A stretch of DNA of 64,000 bases from Actinoplanes sp. N902-109 (GTDB taxonomy: Bacteria > Actinomycetota > Actinomycetes > Mycobacteriales > Micromonosporaceae), in NCBI RefSeq assembly GCF_000389965.1, contig NC_021191.1:1365501-1429500 (forward strand), given 5' to 3'. The notes beneath the pieces are model-generated. The model was given only the letters and a program-made list of their open reading frames with translations. It was not told the DNA's origin and ran no database searches. The position numbers were made by a program, and so were the translations under genes. Below are positions 33,748-41,015 of this stretch, piece by piece; the first letter of the stretch is position 1; the number at the start of each line of letters is the position of its first letter.

Positions 33748-34062
33748 ATGGCTATCGAAGTTCGCGTTCCGACCATCCTGCGCAGCTACACCGGCGGCTC
33801 GAAGGTCGTCGAGGGCTCCGGTGACACCCTGTCCGGTCTGATCGACGACCTGGACGCCAAGCACAACGGGCTCAAGGGCCGGCTCATCACGCCCGAGGGC
33901 GGCCTGCACCGCTTCGTCAACATCTACGTCAACGACGAGGACGTCCGCTTCCTCGGCGCGCTCGACGCGAAGCTCAACGACGGCGACTCGATCACCATCC
34001 TCCCGGCCGTCGCCGGTGGCGCCCTCGGCTTCGCGGCAGCGGCCGCCTTCCTGGGCCGGTAA
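33748..34062 (+). CDS. cysO: CysO-like sulfur carrier protein (ThiS/MoaD family) with C-terminal extension
   Basis: A protein of 104 aa from the ATG at 33748, preceded by TGAGGAG. It has a ubiquitin-like beta-grasp fold (VRVPTILRSYTGG at the start, FVNIYVNDEDVRFL in the middle, GDSITILPAVAGG near the end). CysO carries sulfur as a C-terminal thiocarboxylate on Gly-Gly for cysteine synthesis. Here the Gly-Gly is followed by 13 more residues (ALGFAAAAAFLGR), so the chain must be trimmed before it can be charged, if it works as the mycobacterial protein does. The neighbouring JAMM peptidase is the obvious candidate to do this. Confidence 0.92.
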   Translation: MAIEVRVPTILRSYTGGSKVVEGSGDTLSGLIDDLDAKHNGLKGRLITPEGGLHRFVNIYVNDEDVRFLGALDAKLNDGDSITILPAVAGGALGFAAAAAFLGR

Positions 34063-34067
34063 CCGGC

Positions 34068-35033
34068 ATGGCTCGCTATGAGAGCCTGCTCGACGCGTGC
34101 GGGGGAACGCCGCTCGTCGGCCTGCCCCGCCTCTCGCCGACGGTGCCCGAGGGGGCACCGCCGGTGCGGCTGTGGGCCAAGCTCGAGGATCGCAACCCGA
34201 CCGGCAGCATCAAGGACCGCCCGGCGCTGGCCATGGTCCGTGCGGCCGAGGAATCGGGCAAACTCCGCCCGGGCGACACCATCCTCGAGCCGACCAGCGG
34301 CAACACCGGCATCTCCCTGGCCATGGTCGCCAAGCTGCGCGGTTACCGCCTGGTCTGCGTGATGCCGGAGAACGTGTCCAGCGAGCGGGTCCAACTGCTC
34401 CGCATGTACGGCGCCGAGATCATCTTCTCGCCGGCTGCGGGCGGCTCCAACCAGGCGGTCGCGGTGGCCAAGCAGATCGCGGCCGAGCACCCCGACTGGG
34501 TCATGCTCTTCCAGTACGGCAACGCTGCCAACGCCCGGGCCCACTACGAGAGCACCGGCCCCGAGCTGCTGCAGGACCTGCCCACGATCACCCACTTCGT
34601 GGCCGGCCTGGGCACCACCGGCACCCTCATGGGCACCGGCCGCTATCTGCGGGAGAAGGTCGACGGCATCCAGATCGTCGCGGCCGAGCCCCGCTACGGC
34701 GAGCTCGTCTACGGCCTGCGCAACATCGACGAGGGCTACGTCCCGGAGCTCTACGACGCCACGGTTCTCACCCGCCGCTTCTCGGTGGGCACCCGCGACG
34801 CCGTCCTGCGCACCCGCCAGCTCGTCGAAGTCGAAGGCATCTTCGCCGGCTTCTCCAGCGGCGCCATCCTGCACGCAGCCCTGGCCGTGGCCCACGAAGC
34901 CGTCAAGGCCGGCACCCGTGCCGACGTCGCCTTCGTCATCTGCGACGCCGGCTGGAAATACCTGTCCACCGGCGCCTACGGCGGCACCCTCTCCGACGCC
35001 GAGGACGCCCTCGAGGGCCAGCTCTGGGCCTGA
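34068..35033 (+). CDS. cysM: CysM-type cysteine synthase (CysO-dependent)
   Basis: A protein of 321 aa, PLP-dependent, fold type II. The PLP lysine is in EDRNPTGSIKDRPAL, and the phosphate-binding loop is in EPTSGNTGISLAMV and GTTGTLMGTG. In M. tuberculosis CysM takes O-phosphoserine and the thiocarboxylate of CysO to make CysO-cysteine, which Mec then cleaves. The gene starts 5 nt after cysO, and a very strong terminator follows it, so mec-cysO-cysM looks like one transcription unit. Confidence 0.94.
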   Translation: MARYESLLDACGGTPLVGLPRLSPTVPEGAPPVRLWAKLEDRNPTGSIKDRPALAMVRAAEESGKLRPGDTILEPTSGNTGISLAMVAKLRGYRLVCVMPENVSSERVQLLRMYGAEIIFSPAAGGSNQAVAVAKQIAAEHPDWVMLFQYGNAANARAHYESTGPELLQDLPTITHFVAGLGTTGTLMGTGRYLREKVDGIQIVAAEPRYGELVYGLRNIDEGYVPELYDATVLTRRFSVGTRDAVLRTRQLVEVEGIFAGFSSGAILHAALAVAHEAVKAGTRADVAFVICDAGWKYLSTGAYGGTLSDAEDALEGQLWA

Positions 35034-35040
35034 CGTCAGC

Positions 35041-35084
35041 AAGCGTGGGGGCGGATCGCAGCAAGATCCGCCCCCACGCTTTTG
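35041..35084 (+). terminator. strong intrinsic terminator after cysM
   Basis: Perfect 17-bp stem (35041-35057 with 35065-35081), a 7-nt loop and a T-rich end (CTTTTGCTTCC), just 7 nt after the cysM stop codon. Confidence 0.9.
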
Positions 35085-35087
35085 CTT

Positions 35088-35132
35088 CCTGACCGATCAA
35101 TAAGCGATAACCTGACCGATCAATAAGCGATA
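35088..35132. repeat. 23-bp tandem duplication containing GACCGATCAATAAGCGATA
   Basis: Two exact 22-bp copies (35088-35109 and 35111-35132), one base apart, in the spacer between two convergent genes. The unit is AT-rich compared with its surroundings and could be a protein-binding site. Confidence 0.75.
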
Positions 35133-35224
35133 AGCAGTCGCCCCACGCGACAAGCAGCGTCGACCGGGCCGGCGACGTCGCGTCGACCAGGGTCAGCCTT
35201 CCCCGAGTCGACCCCGCAGACGGG

Positions 35225-35647
35225 TCAGTACGCGACAGCGAGCATGACGTCGGCGGCCAGCGGGACGGCGGCCGCCAGCAGCAGCACCCACGGCAGCAAC
35301 CGACGGTGGATCGACAGGAACCCGCCGATCGCCAGCGCCACGCTCACCATGCCGAAGAAGGCCAGCACCCACGTGTACCAGACCGGCACGCCCCCACCGA
35401 TCTGCGACACCAGCCCGCGCACCCCCACACCGACGCCGCCGAGGCCCAGCAGCGAGGCGTAGATCGACATGGCCAGCAGCCGGCGCGCCCCCGGGGTGGG
35501 GTCGTCGGCCGCGGGGAAGCGGAAGACGGCCTCCTCGTAGACGGCGGCGGGGGTGAACTGGCGGATCGGTTCCCAGCCGAACGGGACGACTTCGGGTGCG
35601 CTGACTTCCCGGGTACGGGCTGTTTCGTGCGCTTGTGTCGTCGTCAA
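35225..35647 (-). CDS. small membrane protein, unknown function
   Basis: A protein of 140 aa from the TTG at 35647, chosen because CGGAGGA lies 8 nt before it; an upstream in-frame start has no such site. The first 50 residues are hydrophilic. Three hydrophobic helices follow (around LLAMSIYASLLGLGG, WYTWVLAFFGMVSVALAIGGF and LPWVLLLAAAVPLAADVML). No family is recognised. It sits where mycobacteria carry the rhomboid and murI genes of the cysM neighbourhood, but it resembles neither. Confidence 0.7.
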   Translation of the reverse strand: MTTTQAHETARTREVSAPEVVPFGWEPIRQFTPAAVYEEAVFRFPAADDPTPGARRLLAMSIYASLLGLGGVGVGVRGLVSQIGGGVPVWYTWVLAFFGMVSVALAIGGFLSIHRRLLPWVLLLAAAVPLAADVMLAVAY

Positions 35648-35763
35648 GGTTCGGTCCTCCGATTTGTCCCGGCAATATCCCCTCACGATGAGCAACGGAG
35701 GCGCCTCACAAGGCGTAACGCGACCGAAAATGACCCGATGGAGACCGGACCTGACATAGGTTG

Positions 35764-35783
35764 TCGATTTAGCGACAAATCGA
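35764..35783. promoter_or_regulatory. 20-bp inverted repeat operator candidate
   Basis: TCGATTT-AGCGAC-AAATCGA is a perfect inverted repeat with 7-bp arms, in the spacer between the divergent genes at 35647 and 35909. Its size fits a dimeric repressor. Confidence 0.5.
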
Positions 35784-35908
35784 TCAGACGTTTAGGCGAT
35801 GCGCTGGTCGCGGCGTAGGCTGCGCAGCGTGATTGACTGGTCCACATGTCTTGCCGGGGACCGGTCGGCAGGCGCGTGGACGACCGAGCGTGAACCAGAG
35901 GGACCCGC

Positions 35909-36655
35909 ATGCGACTGACCGTTCTCGGCTGCGCCGGCAGTTTCCCCGGCCCCGAGTCGGCTTGTTCGGCCTATCTCGTGGAGGCGGAGGGTTTCCGGCT
36001 TCTGATCGACTTCGGTTCGGGTTCTTTGACGGCCCTGCAGCGATATGCGGCCATCGACGCGATCGACGCGATTCTCATCACCCACCTGCACTGCGATCAC
36101 ATGCTCGACGCCTGCACCTATGTGGTGGTGCGGCGCTATTCCCCGGACGGCCCGCTGCCGCCGCTGCCCGTCTATGCGCCGATGGGTGCGGCCGAGCGCA
36201 TCGCCGCCGCCTACAGCTCCGAGGCCGAGCCGGTCGACGACGTCTACACCTTCTACGGGCTGCAACCGGGCACCTTCCCGATCGGCCCGCTCACCGTCAC
36301 CGTGGACCGGGTCAACCATCCGATAGAGACCTATGGCGTACGGGTGGAGCACAACGGACACGTCCTCGCCTACTCGTCCGACACGGCACCGTGCGAGCCG
36401 CTGCTGAGGCTGGCACAGGGCGCCGATGTGTTCTTGTGTGAGGCGAGTTACCTCGACGGTCGTCAAAACCCGCCCGACCTGCACCTGACCGGCGGCGAAG
36501 CGGGTCAAGCCGCCACCAAGGCCGACGTGGGCCGGCTCCTCTTGACCCATTTGGTACCCGCGTGGGCCTCGGAGGCATCTACTGTGGAGGCCGCGTGCGC
36601 CGCATACGCGGGTCCGGTTGAGGTGGTCCGACCGGGGTCCCGCTACGATCTGTGA
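35909..36655 (+). CDS. MBL-fold hydrolase (Rv1339-like, possible cyclic-nucleotide phosphodiesterase)
   Basis: A protein of 248 aa, metallo-beta-lactamase fold of the RNase Z/arylsulfatase-like type. The zinc motif is THLHCDHML, followed by YSSDTAP with the bridging Asp and THLVPAW with the last His. It occupies the same place between cysM and rph as mycobacterial Rv1339, which has been described as an atypical class II cAMP phosphodiesterase. Orthology is inferred from position and motif style; the substrate is not proven by the sequence. The start is the ATG at 35909, and a likely operator lies about 130 nt upstream. Confidence 0.88.
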   Translation: MRLTVLGCAGSFPGPESACSAYLVEAEGFRLLIDFGSGSLTALQRYAAIDAIDAILITHLHCDHMLDACTYVVVRRYSPDGPLPPLPVYAPMGAAERIAAAYSSEAEPVDDVYTFYGLQPGTFPIGPLTVTVDRVNHPIETYGVRVEHNGHVLAYSSDTAPCEPLLRLAQGADVFLCEASYLDGRQNPPDLHLTGGEAGQAATKADVGRLLLTHLVPAWASEASTVEAACAAYAGPVEVVRPGSRYDL

Positions 36656-36717
36656 GCTTGCCGAGGGGACGGCACGAGCGCACCATCGGAATCGATTGTG
36701 ACCTTGGAGTGCCCTGC

Positions 36718-37968
36718 ATGACCGGTCGATCAGTGGGCGGGCGTGGACTGCGCATCGTCCGACTGGCGAACTTCGTCTCACCCCGATCCGGCGGCCTGCG
36801 CACGGCCCTTCGCCACCTCGGCGAGGGCTATCTGCGCGCCGGTCACGAGCCGATCCTGATCGTGCCGGGACGTGAGCACTCCGACGAGATGACCGAGCAG
36901 GGCCGCGTCATCACGCTGCCGGGTCACCATCTGCCCCGTACGGGCGGATACCGGGTGCTCGCCGGTCGCCGGGAACTCACCCGCCTGCTGGACGGCCTCG
37001 CACCGGACCGGCTCGAGGTCTCCGACCGCTCGACGCTGCGGTGGACCGGCCGCTGGGCCCGGGAGCGCGGGGTGGGCTCGATGATGGTGTCCCACGAGAG
37101 CCTGGCCGGTCTGCTCGGCATCTGGGGCATGCCGCACCGCGAGACGCTCGCCGACCGGCTCAACCGGCGCACGGCCGAGTCCTTCGACCAGATCGTGTGC
37201 ACCACCGCCTTCGCCGCCGCGGAATTCCGCCGGTTGGACGTGCCGAACCTGGTGGAGATCCCGCTCGGGGTCAACCTGCGGCAGTTCCACCCGAGCCGAC
37301 GCGACGCCACGATCCGGGCCGGCTATGCCCGCCCCGACGAACTGCTCATCGTCTTCTGCAGCCGGCTCTCCGCTGACAAGCGGCCGGAGCTGGCAGTCGA
37401 CACGATCCGTGCGCTGCGCGCCGCCAAGGTGCCCGCGGTGCTGGTCATCGCCGGTGATGGTGCCCGCCGCACGGCGCTTGCCTATCGCTCGGCGCGGCTG
37501 CCCGTGCGGTTCGCCGGCCACATCGCCGACCGGGACGCCGTGGCTGCCCTGCTGGCGAGCGCCGACGTGGTGGTCGCCCCGGGCCCGGTCGAGACCTTCG
37601 GGCTGGCGGCACTCGAGGCCCTGGCCTGTGGCACGCCGGTCGTCGTCAACGACGCCAGCGCGCTGCCCGAGGTCGTCGGCCCGGCCGGGCTGGCAGTGCC
37701 GGGCAACCCCGAGGCTTTTGCTGCGGGCGTACGGAAAATCATCGCCCGACCCGAGGGGGAACGCCGCGCGGCCGCCCGGGCCCGGGCCGAACTCTTCGGC
37801 TGGCCGCAGGCAGTCGAGGGGTTCTTGCGTGCGCACGGCGCCCAGACCACCTCGCTGCCGGCGGCGAAGCTCGCCCGGCAGACCATCCGGCACCTGCGCC
37901 CGGCCGTGCCCGCCGTGATCGCCGCCGCCACCGATGTCTGGGCCACCGCTTCGGTCGACCGTGCCTGA
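36718..37968 (+). CDS. GT4 glycosyltransferase, PimC-like mannosyltransferase
   Basis: A protein of 416 aa from the ATG at 36718. It has the GT-B fold: an N-terminal acceptor domain (VRLANFVSPRSGGLRTALR, GYRVLAGRRELTRLL) and a C-terminal donor domain with FCSRLSADKRPELAV and the EX7E motif in ETFGLAALEALACG. The N-terminal wording is close to the mycobacterial PimC phosphatidylinositol-mannoside mannosyltransferase as I remember it. The likely role is envelope mannolipid synthesis. No membrane helix is seen, as is usual for this group. Confidence 0.85.
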   Translation: MTGRSVGGRGLRIVRLANFVSPRSGGLRTALRHLGEGYLRAGHEPILIVPGREHSDEMTEQGRVITLPGHHLPRTGGYRVLAGRRELTRLLDGLAPDRLEVSDRSTLRWTGRWARERGVGSMMVSHESLAGLLGIWGMPHRETLADRLNRRTAESFDQIVCTTAFAAAEFRRLDVPNLVEIPLGVNLRQFHPSRRDATIRAGYARPDELLIVFCSRLSADKRPELAVDTIRALRAAKVPAVLVIAGDGARRTALAYRSARLPVRFAGHIADRDAVAALLASADVVVAPGPVETFGLAALEALACGTPVVVNDASALPEVVGPAGLAVPGNPEAFAAGVRKIIARPEGERRAAARARAELFGWPQAVEGFLRAHGAQTTSLPAAKLARQTIRHLRPAVPAVIAAATDVWATASVDRA

Positions 37969-38016
37969 TCTCGTCATGCGTCAGGTGTAACAGGGTTCCC
38001 GGAGCGCGCTTGCCGG

Positions 38017-38058
38017 TTGTCCACAGGCGGATCGAGCGGCATGGGGCAGTTGTCCACA
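38017..38058 (+). promoter_or_regulatory. two perfect DnaA boxes upstream of rph
   Basis: TTGTCCACA occurs exactly at 38017-38025 and again at 38050-38058, same strand, 33 bp apart (about three helical turns). This is the preferred actinobacterial DnaA box. Both lie in the 142-bp spacer before rph, 53 nt from its start. Confidence 0.8.
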
Positions 38059-38110
38059 GGCAGGGCACCCGACGGGACGAACCGGTCCCGCGCCGCCTAG
38101 GCTCTTGGCC

Positions 38111-38839
38111 ATGTCGCGACCCGACGGCCGAGCGCCGGACCAACTCCGTCCCGTGACCCTCACGCGCCGGTGGAGCATCCATCCCGAGGGTTCGGTGCTC
38201 GTGGAGTTCGGCAACACGCGGGTCCTGTGCACCGCCAGCGTGACCGAGGGCGTGCCGCGCTGGCGCAAGGGCTCCGGCCAGGGCTGGCTCACCGCCGAAT
38301 ACGCGATGCTCCCACGGGCGACCAACACGCGCGGCGACCGGGAGAGCGTCAAGGGCAAGGTCGGCGGCCGCACCCAGGAGATCTCCCGGCTGATCGGGCG
38401 CAGCCTGCGCGCCTGCATCGACCTCAAGGCGCTGGGCGAGAATTCCATCGTCCTCGACTGCGACGTGCTGCAGGCCGACGGTGGCACCCGCACGGCCGCC
38501 ATCACCGGCGCCTATGTCGCGCTGCACGACGCGGTCGGCTGGCTCGCCGAGCGCAAGGCCCTGGCCGGCAAGCCCGCCACCGTGCTGCACCGCTCCATCC
38601 AGGCGGTCAGCGTCGGCATCATCGCCGGTGAGGCCCGGCTCGACCTGATGTACGACGAGGATGTCGCCGCCGAGGTCGACATGAACGTGGTGTGCACCGG
38701 CGACGGCGACTTCGTCGAGGTGCAGGGCACCGGCGAGGCCAACGTCTTCCGCCGCGACCAGCTCGATGCGCTGCTCGACCTGGGCGTGCTGGGTTGTGCC
38801 GAGCTCGCCGCCGCCCAGCAGAAGGCACTCGCGTCATGA
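38111..38839 (+). CDS. rph: ribonuclease PH
   Basis: A protein of 242 aa from the ATG at 38111. It is a phosphate-dependent 3'-exoribonuclease that trims tRNA precursors. Family segments are present throughout: RPDGRAPDQLRPV, GSVLVEFGNTRVLCTASV, the RGDRESVKGKVGGRTQEISRLIGRSLRA RNA/phosphate-binding stretch, DCDVLQADGGTRTAAITG and LDLMYDEDVAAEVDMNVV. Its stop overlaps the next gene's start by 4 nt (ATGA), the usual rph-rdgB coupling. Confidence 0.97.
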   Translation: MSRPDGRAPDQLRPVTLTRRWSIHPEGSVLVEFGNTRVLCTASVTEGVPRWRKGSGQGWLTAEYAMLPRATNTRGDRESVKGKVGGRTQEISRLIGRSLRACIDLKALGENSIVLDCDVLQADGGTRTAAITGAYVALHDAVGWLAERKALAGKPATVLHRSIQAVSVGIIAGEARLDLMYDEDVAAEVDMNVVCTGDGDFVEVQGTGEANVFRRDQLDALLDLGVLGCAELAAAQQKALAS

Positions 38840-39450
38840 CCGCGCGGCTGCTGCTGGCCACGGCGAACAAGAAGAAGCTCGTCGAGCTGCAGCGCATCCT
38901 CGACGCCACGCTGGGCACCGGCGGGGTCGAGCTGGTCGGGCTGGGTGACTTCCCGGACTATCCCGACGTGGCCGAGCCGGGTCTGACGTTCGGCGAGAAC
39001 GCGCTGATCAAGGCCCGCGAGGGGGTGTCGCGCACCGGTCTGCCGACGGTGGCCGACGACTCCGGGCTCACGGTCGACGCGCTCAACGGCATGCCCGGGG
39101 TGTTCAGCGCCCGGTGGTCCGGCACGCACGGCAACGACGAGGCGAACCTCGACCTCGTGCTCGCGCAGATCGGTGACGTGCCGGACGAGCACCGTGGCGG
39201 CGCCTTCGTGTGCGCGGCGGCCCTGGTGCTGCCGGGGGGCCGTGAGCACCTGGTCGAGGGCCGTCAACCGGGGCGCATCCTGCGGGCGCGCCGGGGCACG
39301 GGCGGCTTCGGGTACGACCCGATCTTCCTCGGCGAGGGCCAGGAGCGCACCAACGCCGAGCTGAGCCCGGCGGAGAAGGACGCGATCAGCCACCGGGGCA
39401 AGGCGTTCCGCGAGCTCTCCAAGGTCATCGCCAAGCAGCTGCCCCGCTAG
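38836..39450 (+). CDS. rdgB: XTP/dITP diphosphatase (RdgB/HAM1)
   Basis: A protein of 204 aa. It removes inosine and xanthosine triphosphates from the nucleotide pool. Typical motifs are LLLATANKKKLVEL, TFGENALIKAREG, ADDSGLTVDALNGMPGVFSARWSG, GTGGFGYDPIFL and SHRGKAFREL. It is translationally coupled to rph by a 4-nt overlap. The last 4 nt overlap the convergent hydrolase gene. Confidence 0.97.
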   Translation: MTARLLLATANKKKLVELQRILDATLGTGGVELVGLGDFPDYPDVAEPGLTFGENALIKAREGVSRTGLPTVADDSGLTVDALNGMPGVFSARWSGTHGNDEANLDLVLAQIGDVPDEHRGGAFVCAAALVLPGGREHLVEGRQPGRILRARRGTGGFGYDPIFLGEGQERTNAELSPAEKDAISHRGKAFRELSKVIAKQLPR

Positions 39451-40382
39451 GCCGCAGCTGGACCAGCCGCAGCGGCCGCGGCTGGGGCACCGGGGCGCAG
39501 GTGCTGGGTCAGGAACAGGGCGGCGCGGTCGAGGGCCTGGTCGGCTTCGTCGAGGACGCCGGCGTAGGCCTGGAAGACGTGCGGCGCGTCGGCGGTGATG
39601 TCGAGGATGACGTCCACGCCGGCGTTGCGGGCTCGCTCGGCCATGCGGGTGGCGTCGTCGAGCAGGATCTCGTTGGTTCCGGCCTGCAGCAGCATCGGTG
39701 GCAGGCCGGTTACGTCGGCGGAGATCAGCGGGCTGAGCAGCGGGTGCGCCGGGTCCTGGCCGGCCAGGTACATGTCGAGGGTGTATGACAGGCTCTCGCG
39801 GGTGAAGATGGGGTCGATCCCGGCCTTGGTGACCATGCTGGCGCCCGCTCGGGTGGCGTCGAAGACCGGCGAGAAGGCCACCAGCGCCGCGGGCATCGGC
39901 AGGCCGGCGTCGCGGGCGGCCAGGCAGGTGGTGACGGTGAGCCCGCCACCGGCGGAGTCCCCGGCGAACGCGATGGTGGCGGGGTCGGTGCCGCGGTCGA
40001 GCAGCGCACGATAGGCCGCCACGGTGTCCTCGATCGCGGCCGGGAACGGGTGTTCGGGCGCGAGCCGGTAGTCCACCGAGACGGCCCGGAAGCCGGTCCT
40101 GGTCACGAGGTTGCCGGTCAGCGACAGTGCCGTCCGGGGCGATCCGAACACGAACGAGCCGCCGTGGAAGTACAGGACCGTCGCGCTGCTCCCGGGCTCG
40201 GCTTCGACGAGCAGTGCGGGGACGGAGCCGACCGGCACCGGCTCGGTGTGGATTCCCGGTGGGACGATCATCTGTGCCATCAGGGCGCGGAAGCCGGCCC
40301 GGATGTCGTCGACCGACTGCGGGCCCGCGGACCGTGGCTGCCGGAGCATCGCGTCGATCCTCGCTCGTTGTTCCCTGCTCAT
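39447..40382 (-). CDS. alpha/beta hydrolase, hormone-sensitive lipase group
   Basis: A protein of 311 aa from the ATG at 40382, preceded by AGGGAG. The oxyanion motif HGGSF and the nucleophile FAGDSAGGGL identify a family IV (HSL) esterase; the Asp and His of the triad lie in the C-terminal third (HVFQAY). It ends with a low-complexity Ala/Pro tail. The gene is divergent from a MarR regulator whose probable operator lies between them, so it is likely that regulator's target. Confidence 0.9.
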   Translation of the reverse strand: MSREQRARIDAMLRQPRSAGPQSVDDIRAGFRALMAQMIVPPGIHTEPVPVGSVPALLVEAEPGSSATVLYFHGGSFVFGSPRTALSLTGNLVTRTGFRAVSVDYRLAPEHPFPAAIEDTVAAYRALLDRGTDPATIAFAGDSAGGGLTVTTCLAARDAGLPMPAALVAFSPVFDATRAGASMVTKAGIDPIFTRESLSYTLDMYLAGQDPAHPLLSPLISADVTGLPPMLLQAGTNEILLDDATRMAERARNAGVDVILDITADAPHVFQAYAGVLDEADQALDRAALFLTQHLRPGAPAAAAAAGPAAA

Positions 40383-40417
40383 GGTCACTCCCTGCTGATG
40401 ACCGGACTGGATGCCGG

Positions 40418-40438
40418 TACACTATATGCCGTGGCATA
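40418..40438 (+). promoter_or_regulatory. leaderless promoter and palindromic operator of the MarR gene
   Basis: TACACT (40418-40423) lies 7 nt before the GTG at 40431, which fits a -10 box of a leaderless transcript. An inverted repeat TATGCC-GT-GGCATA (40425-40438) covers the start point, so a bound repressor would block both this promoter and possibly the divergent hydrolase. Confidence 0.5.
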
Positions 40439-40880
40439 CAAGTTAGACCTCTCCACCGTCTTCGCCGACCTCGTCCGGTGTGAGACGCGCCTCTACAACG
40501 CGCTCAACGACCGCCTGCGGGAGCGGCACGGCATTGTCACGTCGCAGTTCGAGTTCCTGCGCTACCTGCGTTACCACCCGGAGGCCCGGGTCGCGGACCT
40601 GGCCGCCGAGTTCGCCATCGGCGTGGGCGCCACCAGCAAGGCCGCCGACCGGCTGGAACGCAACGGGTGGGTGGTGCGGCTGCGCAACCCCGCCGATCGC
40701 CGGTCCTCATTGCTGGCTTTGACGAGCGCTGGGCAGACCCTGGCCGAGGCGGCGGAGCTGACCTTCGGCGCGGCGCTGGCCGAGTTCGTCGGCGACGCGC
40801 TGGGTGAACCCATGGCACGCGCCCTCGCCCAGCTGCGCAGCGACCTGGAACGCCGCAACCTGGGCATGCCAACCGGCTGA
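40431..40880 (+). CDS. MarR-family transcriptional regulator
   Basis: A protein of 149 aa from the GTG at 40431; an ATG at 40398 is in frame but lies upstream of the likely -10 box. It has the winged-helix MarR fold: VADLAAEFAIGVGATSKAADRLERNGWVVRLRNPADRRSS contains the recognition helix and wing. It is divergent from an esterase gene. Autoregulation is suggested by a palindrome lying exactly over the start codon. Confidence 0.88.
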   Translation: MAYKLDLSTVFADLVRCETRLYNALNDRLRERHGIVTSQFEFLRYLRYHPEARVADLAAEFAIGVGATSKAADRLERNGWVVRLRNPADRRSSLLALTSAGQTLAEAAELTFGAALAEFVGDALGEPMARALAQLRSDLERRNLGMPTG

Positions 40881-41015
40881 AGCCGGGCGCTCATCAACGC
40901 CAGCGCCGCCGACAAGCCGAGCGCTGAAAAGGCCCCGCGCCGGCGGCAGGCGGCGGGCGGAGGGGCTAGCGGCGAGCGGAGGCGCTGGCGGCAGGTGGAG
41001 GCGCCGGCAAAGGGC

